DNA from: Lachnospiraceae bacterium
GTDB taxonomy: Bacteria > Bacillota > Clostridia > Lachnospirales > Lachnospiraceae
DNA length: 24,155 nucleotides
Reading direction: 5' to 3'
Assembly (NCBI GenBank): GCA_021153325.1
Contig: JAGKTQ010000033.1
Location: 1 to 24,155, forward strand
The notes under the pieces: model-generated
Told to the model about the DNA's origin: nothing
Seen by the model: the letters and a program-made list of their open reading frames with translations, nothing else
Databases searched by the model: none
Program-made: the position numbers and the translations under genes
Shown: one piece after another, positions 1-6,528 of the stretch
Position numbering within the stretch: the first letter of the stretch is position 1
Layout of the letters: each line of letters begins with the position of its first letter

Positions 1-345
1 CTACTAATAATAAATATTATTACATTTCCTGCTGATTGGAGTTGTATTGCAGTCATGGCAATTGTCTCTATGTATAGTAATCGAAACAATTTAAAAAAAC
101 AAATGTTGGGAATGATGTTTTGGGTTTTAATATATGCAATTGTATCGTTCTTTTGCGTAAACAAAACATATGCTCTTGTGCAATTAGGTGTTATTTTGGT
201 GTATCCTTTCCTGCGGCAATATAATGGTCAAAAAGGAAATGCGAAATGGATGAAATGGTTCTTTTACATTTATTATCCTGCACATTTGATAATTGTCGGC
301 ATATTAAGAATTGTAATATATGGGGATATTCCGATATTGTTTTAG
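1..345 (+). CDS. TraX-family membrane protein, C-terminal part (5' end outside window)
   Basis: The frame is open from the first base, so this is the 3' part of a longer gene; about 114 residues are visible. The piece begins with a FPADWSC segment, continues through two or three hydrophobic membrane helices, and ends with a KWFFYIYYPAHL stretch followed by a last helix. That ending, a short polar Y-N-G-Q-K-G loop and then FFYxxYPxHL, is the hallmark I associate with the TraX family, named after the F-plasmid pilin acetylase but widespread in Bacillota chromosomes as an integral membrane acyltransferase-like protein. Substrate unknown. No conjugation genes are visible here, so a transfer role should not be assumed. 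It is convergent with the radical SAM gene, and the two probably share the terminator at 504-537. Confidence 0.75.
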   Translation, partial: LLIINIITFPADWSCIAVMAIVSMYSNRNNLKKQMLGMMFWVLIYAIVSFFCVNKTYALVQLGVILVYPFLRQYNGQKGNAKWMKWFFYIYYPAHLIIVGILRIVIYGDIPILF

Positions 346-503
346 GTAGGGATTGCCTTTTAATGCGTAAACTTTCAGTTTGTCTATGCGACAAATTGCT
401 TGATTGACAAAGAAAATAAAGTCGCTGAACTTTTTTCTTTTAGCGGTTTTTAGAATGGGGTACGACTTTGAATCCACGATGTCTCATGGAATGAAAAAGA
501 ATT

Positions 504-537
504 CCCGTCCATTTGTGAAAAATGGGCGGGCTCTTTT
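504..537 (+). terminator. Intrinsic terminator between convergent genes, probably bidirectional
   Basis: An 11-bp stem (504-514 with 520-530, one G-U pair, CCCGTCCATTT against AAATGGGCGGG) has a 5-nt loop and is followed on the + strand by CTCTTTTT. Read on the - strand the same stem is followed after a few bases by TTCTTTTTC, so it could also stop the radical SAM transcript that ends at 555. Confidence 0.75.
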
Positions 538-554
538 TGTAGAAAAATATTATT

Positions 555-1307
555 TTATGGTTGATACTCGTCTAAAATATCAAGAATCTTATTTTGATAA
601 ACATTACCATCCAGAACATCCCCATTTGATGAAAAATTTATAGTTCTAATATCTTTTGGATTCTCATCATATGGATTTGAGTACTTCACATTTTCGACAA
701 AATATTCTTTAAGGTATTTCAATGCATTCCCAATTGGAAAGACAACATTTCCGGCTTCAACAGGAATACTCAGATAATCAAATTCTTTTATGATCTCTCT
801 TGTCCTCGTATTATATTGGTTGTTATCATTCTCACTAACGAGCCAAGCCGGACTCAAGTATATACTTATCCTTGATTTTTTAACACATTCAGCAAAATAC
901 TTTACTGGATCAAGAGGAATTGTTTCTTGATGAAATGCATCAACAGATAATAGTATTCTACAAACACCACTGTCTTTAAGTACCTGAACAACTTCCTTTA
1001 TCCTATTTAAATCTTTTGTAAAAAAGCCGTTCGTAATCAAATCCCTTTGGGGAATTCCCATTTCAGTTGCAGTGCTGTGAATAGCACAAACTATTTCTGG
1101 ATATAGCAATGGCTCACCACCAAACGTCATCAAGGACTCTATTTTATAATTCTCACATACTTCCCGAATTGCATTTACCGCAGCATCTGCATCGATATGA
1201 CCCGTACAATTTGTATGCTCACCTTCCGAACAATGCTTACATTTTCCTGTACAACTCATTGTTACCATAAACTCAATTCGATTTAAATTCTTAACGTATT
1301 CATTCAT
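555..1307 (-). CDS. Orphan radical SAM protein
   Basis: This 250-residue protein carries the radical SAM [4Fe-4S] motif CxxxCxxC as C19, C23 and C26 (SCTGKCKHC), then a FGGEPLLYPE segment (the GGE SAM-binding motif) and an LSVDAF strand typical of the TIM-barrel core. The C-terminal end (NGDVLDGNVYQNKILDILDEY) resembles the tail of SPASM/twitch-type enzymes but contains no cysteine, so no auxiliary cluster is expected there. I prefer the ATG at 1307: AAAGGA lies 12 nt upstream. An in-frame ATG at 1373 would add 22 residues (MLSELHRQNDNYRIILKGMRFI) but has no visible ribosome site. The substrate is unknown and no obvious precursor peptide or partner gene is adjacent. A strong - strand promoter (1490-1519) gives a leader of about 175 nt. 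Confidence 0.8.
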   Translation of the reverse strand: MNEYVKNLNRIEFMVTMSCTGKCKHCSEGEHTNCTGHIDADAAVNAIREVCENYKIESLMTFGGEPLLYPEIVCAIHSTATEMGIPQRDLITNGFFTKDLNRIKEVVQVLKDSGVCRILLSVDAFHQETIPLDPVKYFAECVKKSRISIYLSPAWLVSENDNNQYNTRTREIIKEFDYLSIPVEAGNVVFPIGNALKYLKEYFVENVKYSNPYDENPKDIRTINFSSNGDVLDGNVYQNKILDILDEYQP

Positions 1308-1353
1308 AATAAACCGCATTCCTTTCAAAATTATTCTGTAATTATCATTTTGA

Positions 1354-1433
1354 CGATGCAGCTCTGACAACATAAGCGTTGCTATAAAATTAACCTCGAT
1401 ACAATCTGCTGTCAGTATTAGAACTGCATCGAG
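1354..1433 (-). promoter_or_regulatory. Leader RNA with two mutually exclusive pairings (possible attenuator)
   Basis: On the - strand the segment complementary to 1421-1433 (CTCGATGCAGTTC) can pair with a nearby downstream segment (complement of 1395-1403, TGTATCGAG; 8 of 9 positions pair). It can instead pair with a more distant one (complement of 1354-1364, GAGCTGCATCG; 11 bp with one G-U). The two cannot form together. The first hairpin is followed by GTTAATTTTA, a weak U-tract. The first segment lies inside the putative leader peptide. No known riboswitch class is recognised. Confidence 0.4.
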
Positions 1434-1453
1434 TTATTAATTCGTTTTCTCAC
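1418..1453 (-). CDS. Possible 11-residue leader peptide upstream of the radical SAM gene
   Basis: A GTG at 1453 on the - strand is preceded by a strong GAGGAG ribosome site at an 8-nt spacing (complement of 1462-1467). It opens an 11-codon frame, MRKRINNSMQF, ending with TAA at 1418-1420. It lies about 30 nt inside the predicted transcript. Its last five sense codons coincide with the first arm of the alternative RNA pairings, the geometry seen in translation-coupled attenuators. It is too short to judge by coding statistics. It could instead be a chance frame, or a very small precursor of the radical SAM enzyme, though 11 residues would be unusually short for that. Confidence 0.35.
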   Translation of the reverse strand: MRKRINNSMQF

Positions 1454-1489
1454 CCTTAAATCTCCTCAAAACTTTTATTTGTGAATGAT

Positions 1490-1519
1490 ATTTTACTTTT
1501 TTTCTAACACCCCAGTCAA
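1490..1519 (-). promoter_or_regulatory. Sigma-A-type promoter for the radical SAM gene
   Basis: Read on the - strand, TTGACT (1519-1514), an 18-bp spacer and TAAAAT (1495-1490) match the consensus at 5 of 6 positions in each box. Transcription would begin near 1483, leaving a leader of about 175 nt before the chosen start. Confidence 0.65.
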
Positions 1520-1539
1520 CCACTTATTCATATAAATTA

Positions 1540-1568
1540 TGTACAGGCAAAAAAGCAAATGTTATAAT
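1540..1568 (+). promoter_or_regulatory. Promoter for the disrupted PAT-like acetyltransferase
   Basis: TGTACA (1540-1545), a 17-bp spacer and a perfect TATAAT (1563-1568) lie upstream of a GGGGGTG ribosome site (1591-1597) and the ATG at 1603. Together they mark the original start of the acetyltransferase gene. It is divergent from the radical SAM promoter; the two -35 boxes are only about 20 bp apart. Confidence 0.6.
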
Positions 1569-1602
1569 GTTGTCCGTAAGTATGAATTTTGGGGGTGTGT
1601 GA

Positions 1603-2203
1603 ATGCAAATTCGAATCTCTCAAGGCAATGTTGGTCTGCTCCATTACAAGGAATAAGTTTGGGGAATAAACATGAGTGAAATCATATGCGCCATATGTAA
1701 AAAATACAGCGATAACCTTTGAATATGAAGTGCCTTCTGAAGAAGAATTTAAAAAGAGAATAGAATACATTTTAGAGAAATATCCATATTTAGTGGCAGA
1801 AAACAAAGGAGAAATTGTAGGCTATGCTTACGCTAGTTCGTTTCATTCCAGAGCTGCTTATCAATGGGGTGCAGAGACTTCCATTTATGTAAAAGAGAAT
1901 CAGCGGAATTTAGGGGTTGGGAAATCCTTATATCAGGAGTTGGAACGGATTTTAAAACTTCAAAATATTCTGAACTTAAACGCCTGCATTGCTTATCCTG
2001 AGACTGAGGATGAACATTTAACGAAGAACAGTGTGCAGTTTCACCAACATTTGGGATATGAACTGGTAGGAGAATTTCATAAATGTGGCTATAAGTTCAA
2101 CCGTTGGTACAATATGGTCTGGATGGAAAAGCATATTGGAGATCATTTAGAAAATCCGATGCCGATAATCCCTTTTTGCGAAATAAAAAAAGGGGCAGTA
2201 TGA
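1603..2203 (+). pseudogene. PAT-like GNAT N-acetyltransferase with disrupted 5' end
   Basis: From 1676 to 2203 an open frame of 175 residues covers nearly all of a phosphinothricin-acetyltransferase-like GNAT: YAPYVKNTAITFEYEVPS near its start, the acetyl-CoA loop QRNLGVGK, and a C-terminus PMPIIPF typical of this family. Relatives begin with about 15 more residues (MxIRxAxxxDxxxLLxIYAPYV). Those can be read upstream in another frame: ATG at 1603, with promoter and ribosome site, gives MQIRISQGNVGLLHY and then stops at 1654. The frame is lost between about 1645 and 1685. The only usable start for the main frame is a GTG at 1676 directly behind a TGA, giving a protein without the first strand and most of the first helix of the GNAT fold. 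Most likely a recently broken gene; a sequencing error or a shortened active protein cannot be excluded. Confidence 0.6.
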
Positions 2204-2291
2204 CATGAAAATGGTGATGTTTTAAAGCGCATTAAAATAAGAAATAAAGTGGTACAAGCATTGGAAGTAAAGGAATGTGAGGGAAACAGTT

Positions 2292-2834
2292 ATGAAATAT
2301 TATGAAAAAATTTCAGGAAAAAGAATTTATTTATCACCTATGAATATAGAAGATGCAGAACTTTATACTAGGTGGATGAATGACAGCGAGATTACGGATA
2401 ACCTGGGCAGTTCTACTATGGTTTTTTCAGAAGAAGCAGAAAGAAATTGGGTTGAGGACAATTCTGGTGAGTATCAATTTGCGATTATTGAAAGAGAAAG
2501 TGATGAAATCATTGGAAATTGTGGTATTCAGGCAGTTACACATACATTTCAGCGAGCAGAGCTTGGATTGTTTATTGGAGACGAAAATAATCGAAATAAA
2601 GGCTATGGCAAGGAAGTTTTGTCTCTTCTTTTAGCATATTGTTTTGATACCTTGAATCTTCATAATGTGATGCTGAAGGTCTTTTCTTTTAATGAGCGCG
2701 CAATCCATACGTACGAAAAGGTCGGTTTTAAGGAGATAGGTAGAAGGCGCGAAGCGTATTATGCAAAAGGAAGATTATGGGATGAAGTTTATATGGATAT
2801 CTTAAAGGATGAATTTACGAGAGAATATTTATAA
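2292..2834 (+). CDS. GNAT N-acetyltransferase, RimJ/RimL/SpeG-like
   Basis: A 180-residue single-domain GNAT acetyltransferase transferring an acetyl group from acetyl-CoA to an amine. It starts with the RIYLSPMNIEDAELYTRWMND pattern of the RimJ/RimL group (acetyltransferase type 3). Its acetyl-CoA pyrophosphate loop reads RNKGYGKE at residues 101-108, followed by NERAIHTYEKVGFKEIGRRREA, the usual motif-B region. The ATG at 2292 is chosen because GAGGGA sits 7 nt before it; an in-frame GTG at 2277 would overlap that site. Actual substrate (ribosomal protein, polyamine or small molecule) cannot be told from sequence. It follows the disrupted acetyltransferase by 88 nt but is not a close copy of it. 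Confidence 0.85.
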   Translation: MKYYEKISGKRIYLSPMNIEDAELYTRWMNDSEITDNLGSSTMVFSEEAERNWVEDNSGEYQFAIIERESDEIIGNCGIQAVTHTFQRAELGLFIGDENNRNKGYGKEVLSLLLAYCFDTLNLHNVMLKVFSFNERAIHTYEKVGFKEIGRRREAYYAKGRLWDEVYMDILKDEFTREYL

Positions 2835-2973
2835 AACCAGCATTTCCTTTCTTAGGATGAATGAAATCTTTGGCAATTCTTAACAACATTTTTATTTGTA
2901 TTTTTGTAACAAAAAGAACATACTGATAATGGCAGAATTCTTTTATTTTTTGCTGTTTTTCCGCAAGAAAGCG

Positions 2974-2982
2974 TGTTATACT
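2974..2982 (+). promoter_or_regulatory. Extended -10 promoter for the L,D-transpeptidase gene
   Basis: TGTTATACT combines the TGn extension with a good -10 hexamer; there is no convincing -35 box. Start of transcription would be near 2989, giving a leader of about 28 nt that contains the AGGTG ribosome site. Confidence 0.45.
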
Positions 2983-3016
2983 TATATCCAAATCATACGG
3001 ATAAAACAGGTGTAAT

Positions 3017-4453
3017 ATGGAAGATAATAACGCGGTAACTACACAAAATACAAATGCAGAAAAGGTGGTTAAGAAGCCAAAGAAAGTAAAGAGAATATTG
3101 ATTGGAGTTTTCATTTTTTCCATATTTCTCCTTGCGTATTTTTCCAGTGTCTATTATTTCTCAAATCATTACTTTTATAGAACCCGTATTAACGGGGAAG
3201 ATTGTGGTTTCTTAACGGATTCTGAGGTAAAAAGCAGAATCAACGAAAAAATTTCCCTTTATGAATTAGAAATCATAGGAAAAGATGGTGTCATTGATAC
3301 AATCAGTGCGGAAGATATCGGACTGACTTTTGTGTATGATGAAGCGATACAAGAAGTAAGAAAGCAGGAGAATCCTTTTTTTTGGATTACGGCTTTTTTT
3401 ACAGGCTATGATTTCGAACTGGATAATTTGGCAGAATTTGACGAAGATTTGTTTAATGAAGCAGTAGAAAATCTGGTTTTCTATGAATCTGCCAATATAA
3501 CAAAAGCAAAAAATGCTTATATTGGAGATTATGATGAAAAAGAAGGCAGATTTATCATTGTAGCGGAAGTGATCGGAACAGAACCGGATGATGATAAAAT
3601 GCGGGAAGTTCTGACAGAAAAGATAAAAAGTCTTGATGATGCTGTATATCTGGAATTTGAAAATTGCTATAAAGAAGCAGAGATTACCAGTGATGATCCA
3701 GAGTTAGTAAAGGAATTGGATGCCTTAAATTCCTATGTCGGTGCTGAAATTACTTATGACTGGAATGGAAGCGAAGAAATTGTGGATGGGAAACTTATCA
3801 GTGAGTGGCTTGTATGGGATGGAGAAAATGTCTATCTTGATGAGGAAAAGGTTGCAGAATATGTAGCAGAAAAATCCAAGGAACATGACACTTATGGTAA
3901 GGACAGGGAATTTACGACGACAGATGGAAGAGTGCTTACGCTTAAAAGTGGCGGCTATGGCTGGAAGACAGCCAGGGAAGAAGAAACGTTGGCTCTTATA
4001 GAAGCAATTAAGAGTGGTCAGGTTGCTGTGAGAGAACCTATTTACAGCAGTACGGCAGCGCAAAAGGGCAAGGATGACATTGGTAATTCTTATGTGGAAA
4101 TTGATTTAGGGGCGCAGCATCTTTATTTGTATGTAGATGGTGTAATCGTACTGGAAACAGATCTGGTTTCCGGTAATGTCAGTAAAGGATGGACGACACC
4201 TCCCGGAGTATTTGGTCTGACTTATAAAACGAAAAATGCAGTACTTCGTGGTACAAATTATGAGACACCGGTTAATTACTGGATGCCTTTTAATGGCAAT
4301 ATTGGTATGCATGATGCCACATGGAGGGCAAGCTTTGGTGGAGACATTTATTTAACAAATGGTTCTCATGGTTGTATAAATTTACCTTTAGATGCAGCAA
4401 CACAGATTTATGAATATGTGAGTACCGGCTTTCCAGTTGTATGTTACTACTAA
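3017..4453 (+). CDS. Membrane-anchored L,D-transpeptidase (YkuD domain)
   Basis: A 478-residue cell-wall cross-linking enzyme. A lysine-rich cytoplasmic tail (residues 1-26) precedes one membrane helix (about 27-49, no lipobox), so the rest is extracellular. The middle (about 60-330) is acidic and resembles the peptidoglycan-binding region often found before YkuD domains in clostridia. The catalytic YkuD domain fills about 355-478: YVEIDLGAQHLYLYVDG at its start, then GMHDATW, then the active site SHGCINL with cysteine 453 and histidine 451. Such enzymes form 3-3 cross-links between meso-diaminopimelate residues or attach proteins, and generally resist most penicillins but not carbapenems. 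AGGTG precedes the ATG by 4 nt. It appears to be transcribed alone. Confidence 0.92.
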   Translation: MEDNNAVTTQNTNAEKVVKKPKKVKRILIGVFIFSIFLLAYFSSVYYFSNHYFYRTRINGEDCGFLTDSEVKSRINEKISLYELEIIGKDGVIDTISAEDIGLTFVYDEAIQEVRKQENPFFWITAFFTGYDFELDNLAEFDEDLFNEAVENLVFYESANITKAKNAYIGDYDEKEGRFIIVAEVIGTEPDDDKMREVLTEKIKSLDDAVYLEFENCYKEAEITSDDPELVKELDALNSYVGAEITYDWNGSEEIVDGKLISEWLVWDGENVYLDEEKVAEYVAEKSKEHDTYGKDREFTTTDGRVLTLKSGGYGWKTAREEETLALIEAIKSGQVAVREPIYSSTAAQKGKDDIGNSYVEIDLGAQHLYLYVDGVIVLETDLVSGNVSKGWTTPPGVFGLTYKTKNAVLRGTNYETPVNYWMPFNGNIGMHDATWRASFGGDIYLTNGSHGCINLPLDAATQIYEYVSTGFPVVCYY

Positions 4454-4481
4454 ATTTTACACAAACTATACAGTTTTTATG

Positions 4482-4510
4482 TTGTGCGTGTAGGGCGGAC
4501 ATAGTATAAT
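4482..4510 (+). promoter_or_regulatory. Promoter of the HD-domain/decarboxylase/pyk unit
   Basis: TTGTGC (4482-4487), a 17-bp spacer and a perfect TATAAT (4505-4510). Transcription would start near 4517, so the in-frame ATG at 4509 lies upstream of the transcript. This decides the start of the next gene in favour of the ATG at 4536. Confidence 0.65.
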
Positions 4511-4535
4511 GTCGATGGTGGAGAGGATTTGGATC

Positions 4536-5084
4536 ATGAGTGGGGAAACAAAAAGATTAAAACGTTCTGAAAAGTATAGAAAATATTATGAAAGACAACG
4601 CGAGTTACATAAGCTGATCAGAGAAAATGGCAGTGATATTCTGCAATCTGATAATTTTATAAAAAGTAAGGATTATATCCAGCATGGAACAATGTCTGTG
4701 AACAGTCACAGTCTGAATGTGGCGAAATACAGTATTGCATTAAGTCAAAAATTGGGAATTCAGTGCAATCAGAAAGATTTAGTACGTGGAGCATTGCTTC
4801 ATGATTATTTTCTTTATGACTGGCATGATGTGAAAAGGGAAAATTATAGTCCCCTTCATGGATTTTTTCATCCAGGAATCGCTTTGAAAAATGCGGAAAA
4901 AGAATATAAATTAACACCAAAGCAGAAGGATATCATCAGTAAACATATGTGGCCATTAACAGTAGTGCCTCCAAGGTGCAAGGAAGCATGGATCGTAACG
5001 GCGGCAGATAAATATTGTTCCTTTATGGAAACGTTAAGGCTGCACAAGGGACATAGCAGAAAAAGAAACAGAAGGAGAATGTAA
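4536..5084 (+). CDS. HD-domain protein (putative phosphohydrolase)
   Basis: A 182-residue soluble protein with the metal-binding signature of HD-superfamily hydrolases: H58 (NSHSLNVAKYS), the H89-D90 pair in RGALLHDYF, and D158 in TAADKY near the end. It is a short stand-alone HD domain of the kind often annotated as phosphohydrolase; substrate not identifiable. The start at 4536 is supported by GGAGAGG 9 nt upstream and by the promoter position. The C-terminus is very basic (KGHSRKRNRRRM), which is unusual and could contact nucleic acid. The next gene begins at the base right after its stop codon, so the two are probably translationally coupled. Confidence 0.8.
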   Translation: MSGETKRLKRSEKYRKYYERQRELHKLIRENGSDILQSDNFIKSKDYIQHGTMSVNSHSLNVAKYSIALSQKLGIQCNQKDLVRGALLHDYFLYDWHDVKRENYSPLHGFFHPGIALKNAEKEYKLTPKQKDIISKHMWPLTVVPPRCKEAWIVTAADKYCSFMETLRLHKGHSRKRNRRRM

Positions 5085-6512
5085 GTGGGTAAGCTTTACG
5101 AAAAACTTACAGAATACGAAAAATCGGACTATTATCCATATCATATGCCGGGGCATAAGCGGAATATGGAAGGAAGACCCTTTCAAGAATTTTATGGCAT
5201 AGATATTACAGAAATTGATGGATTTGATAATCTACATCAGGCAGAAGAGGTATTGCTTGAGGTTGAGAAAAGAGCAAATCAGATGTATAGAGCCGAGGAA
5301 ACTTTTCTTCTTGTGAATGGCAGCACCTGTGGCATTTTAAGCGCAATTTCTGCGGCTGTAGAAATGGGCGGAAAAATATTGATTGCCCGGAATTGTCATA
5401 GATCCGTTTATCATGGAGCGTATATTAGAAATCTTGAAGTCCAATATGTATATCCTGAGGTTTCAGAGCAGTTTGGAATTGCACTTGGAATCCATCCAAA
5501 GTGTTTAGAAGAAAAATTGAAAGAAGAAAAGGGAATTGCAGCGGTAGTCATTACCAGTCCCACCTATGAAGGAGTCGTTTCGGATGTGGAAGAAATTGCC
5601 AAAATTGTCCACAGTTATCATATTCCACTGATTGTTGACGAAGCACATGGTGCACATTTGGGATTTTCAGAAAACTTTCCGAAAAATGCGATAGCAGCCG
5701 GAGCGGATATTGTGATACACAGTCTTCATAAGACGCTTCCATCCCCAACGCAGACCGCGTTGCTGCATGTGACAGGGGATTTGATCGATAGAGAAAAGTT
5801 AAAACGTTATTTGAGTATTTACCAGAGCAGCAGTCCTTCTTATCCGCTAATGGCGGGCATGGAGCTTTGTCTTGATATGGTAGAAAAAGAAGGAGCGGCA
5901 CTTTTTTCCAACATGCTTATAAACTGGGAAAAAATGCTTGCAGAGCTTGCAACGTGTAAAGCATTAAAAATATTGAAGAAAGAGGATGTTCTGCAGGCAG
6001 GTATGAAAGATTTTGATGTGGGAAAACTGGTAATATCTACAGCAGATACCGGTTGGAGCGGACAGCAGCTGCATCAAGTACTTTTAGAAAAATATCACTT
6101 ACAAATGGAAATGGCAGCAGATACATTTGTCCTTGCCATGTTTACCATAATGGATAAAGAGGAAGGTTATAAACGCTTAACAGATGCATTACTTGAGTTG
6201 GATGCTGAAATTGAGAAAAACTTACCAAAAGAAAAATTGGATGAGTATGTAATAGATAAAAAATTGAGACTAAAAACAAACTGCAAAATTACAAAAGCAT
6301 GGAATGAACCAAAAGAGTGGGTCAATCTTAGGAAATGTGAAGGCAGAACAGCAGCAGGATTTATTAACCTTTATCCGCCAGGAATACCGGTCGTTGTACC
6401 GGGAGAAATATATAATAAGGAAATCATTTTCAATATAGAAAATTGGCATAGAAAAAAATTATCTGTACAAGGTATGAACAAAAGAATAGAAGTACCTGTT
6501 ATAGCAGAATGA
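5085..6512 (+). CDS. Orn/Lys/Arg decarboxylase-family PLP enzyme (YaaO/SpeA-like)
   Basis: A 475-residue fold-type-I pyridoxal-phosphate enzyme of the short (Bacillus-type) arginine/lysine/ornithine decarboxylase family. It opens with YPYHMPGHKRN, the typical first motif, then GSTCGILSAI (phosphate-binding region). It continues with VDEAHGAHLGF (D185, H188, which contact the cofactor ring) and HSLHKTLPSPTQTALLH with the Schiff-base lysine at 216. The C-terminal part (PPGIPVVVPGE) is the family's closing domain. It would make a diamine or agmatine for polyamine synthesis, but this family includes members of uncertain substrate. It starts with GTG, with AGGAG 8 nt upstream. In Bacillus subtilis yaaO lies just before tmk-yaaQ-yaaR-holB; here pyk and glpK separate it from the corresponding genes. 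Confidence 0.88.
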   Translation: MGKLYEKLTEYEKSDYYPYHMPGHKRNMEGRPFQEFYGIDITEIDGFDNLHQAEEVLLEVEKRANQMYRAEETFLLVNGSTCGILSAISAAVEMGGKILIARNCHRSVYHGAYIRNLEVQYVYPEVSEQFGIALGIHPKCLEEKLKEEKGIAAVVITSPTYEGVVSDVEEIAKIVHSYHIPLIVDEAHGAHLGFSENFPKNAIAAGADIVIHSLHKTLPSPTQTALLHVTGDLIDREKLKRYLSIYQSSSPSYPLMAGMELCLDMVEKEGAALFSNMLINWEKMLAELATCKALKILKKEDVLQAGMKDFDVGKLVISTADTGWSGQQLHQVLLEKYHLQMEMAADTFVLAMFTIMDKEEGYKRLTDALLELDAEIEKNLPKEKLDEYVIDKKLRLKTNCKITKAWNEPKEWVNLRKCEGRTAAGFINLYPPGIPVVVPGEIYNKEIIFNIENWHRKKLSVQGMNKRIEVPVIAE

Positions 6513-6528
6513 GAGGAGAAATGAAGAA

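Noticed and set aside
377..397. Small inverted repeat AGTTTGTC-TATGC-GACAAATT after the TraX-like gene
   Set aside because: No T-run follows, and a better terminator lies at 504-537; no reason to call it functional.
404..643. Short + strand open frame of 79 codons across the gap between the TraX-like and radical SAM genes
   Set aside because: It reads straight through the terminator hairpin and into the 3' end of the opposite-strand radical SAM gene, starts without a ribosome site and resembles nothing I know.
1590..1625. TTCGAATC stretch resembling a tRNA T-loop
   Set aside because: No acceptor, D or anticodon stems can be built around it; it is explained as the N-terminal codons of the broken acetyltransferase.
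2902..2914. Palindrome TTTTGTAACAAAA before the L,D-transpeptidase gene
   Set aside because: A short AT-rich palindrome in an AT-rich gap, some 60 bp upstream of the -10 and without a second copy; too likely by chance.
4463..4478. Possible terminator AAACT-ATAC-AGTTTTT after the L,D-transpeptidase gene
   Set aside because: The stem is only 5 AT-rich bp; too weak to list as a terminator.
4509..4535. In-frame upstream ATG for the HD-domain protein
   Set aside because: It overlaps the TATAAT box at 4505-4510 and lies before the expected transcription start; ATG 4536 has GGAGAGG upstream.
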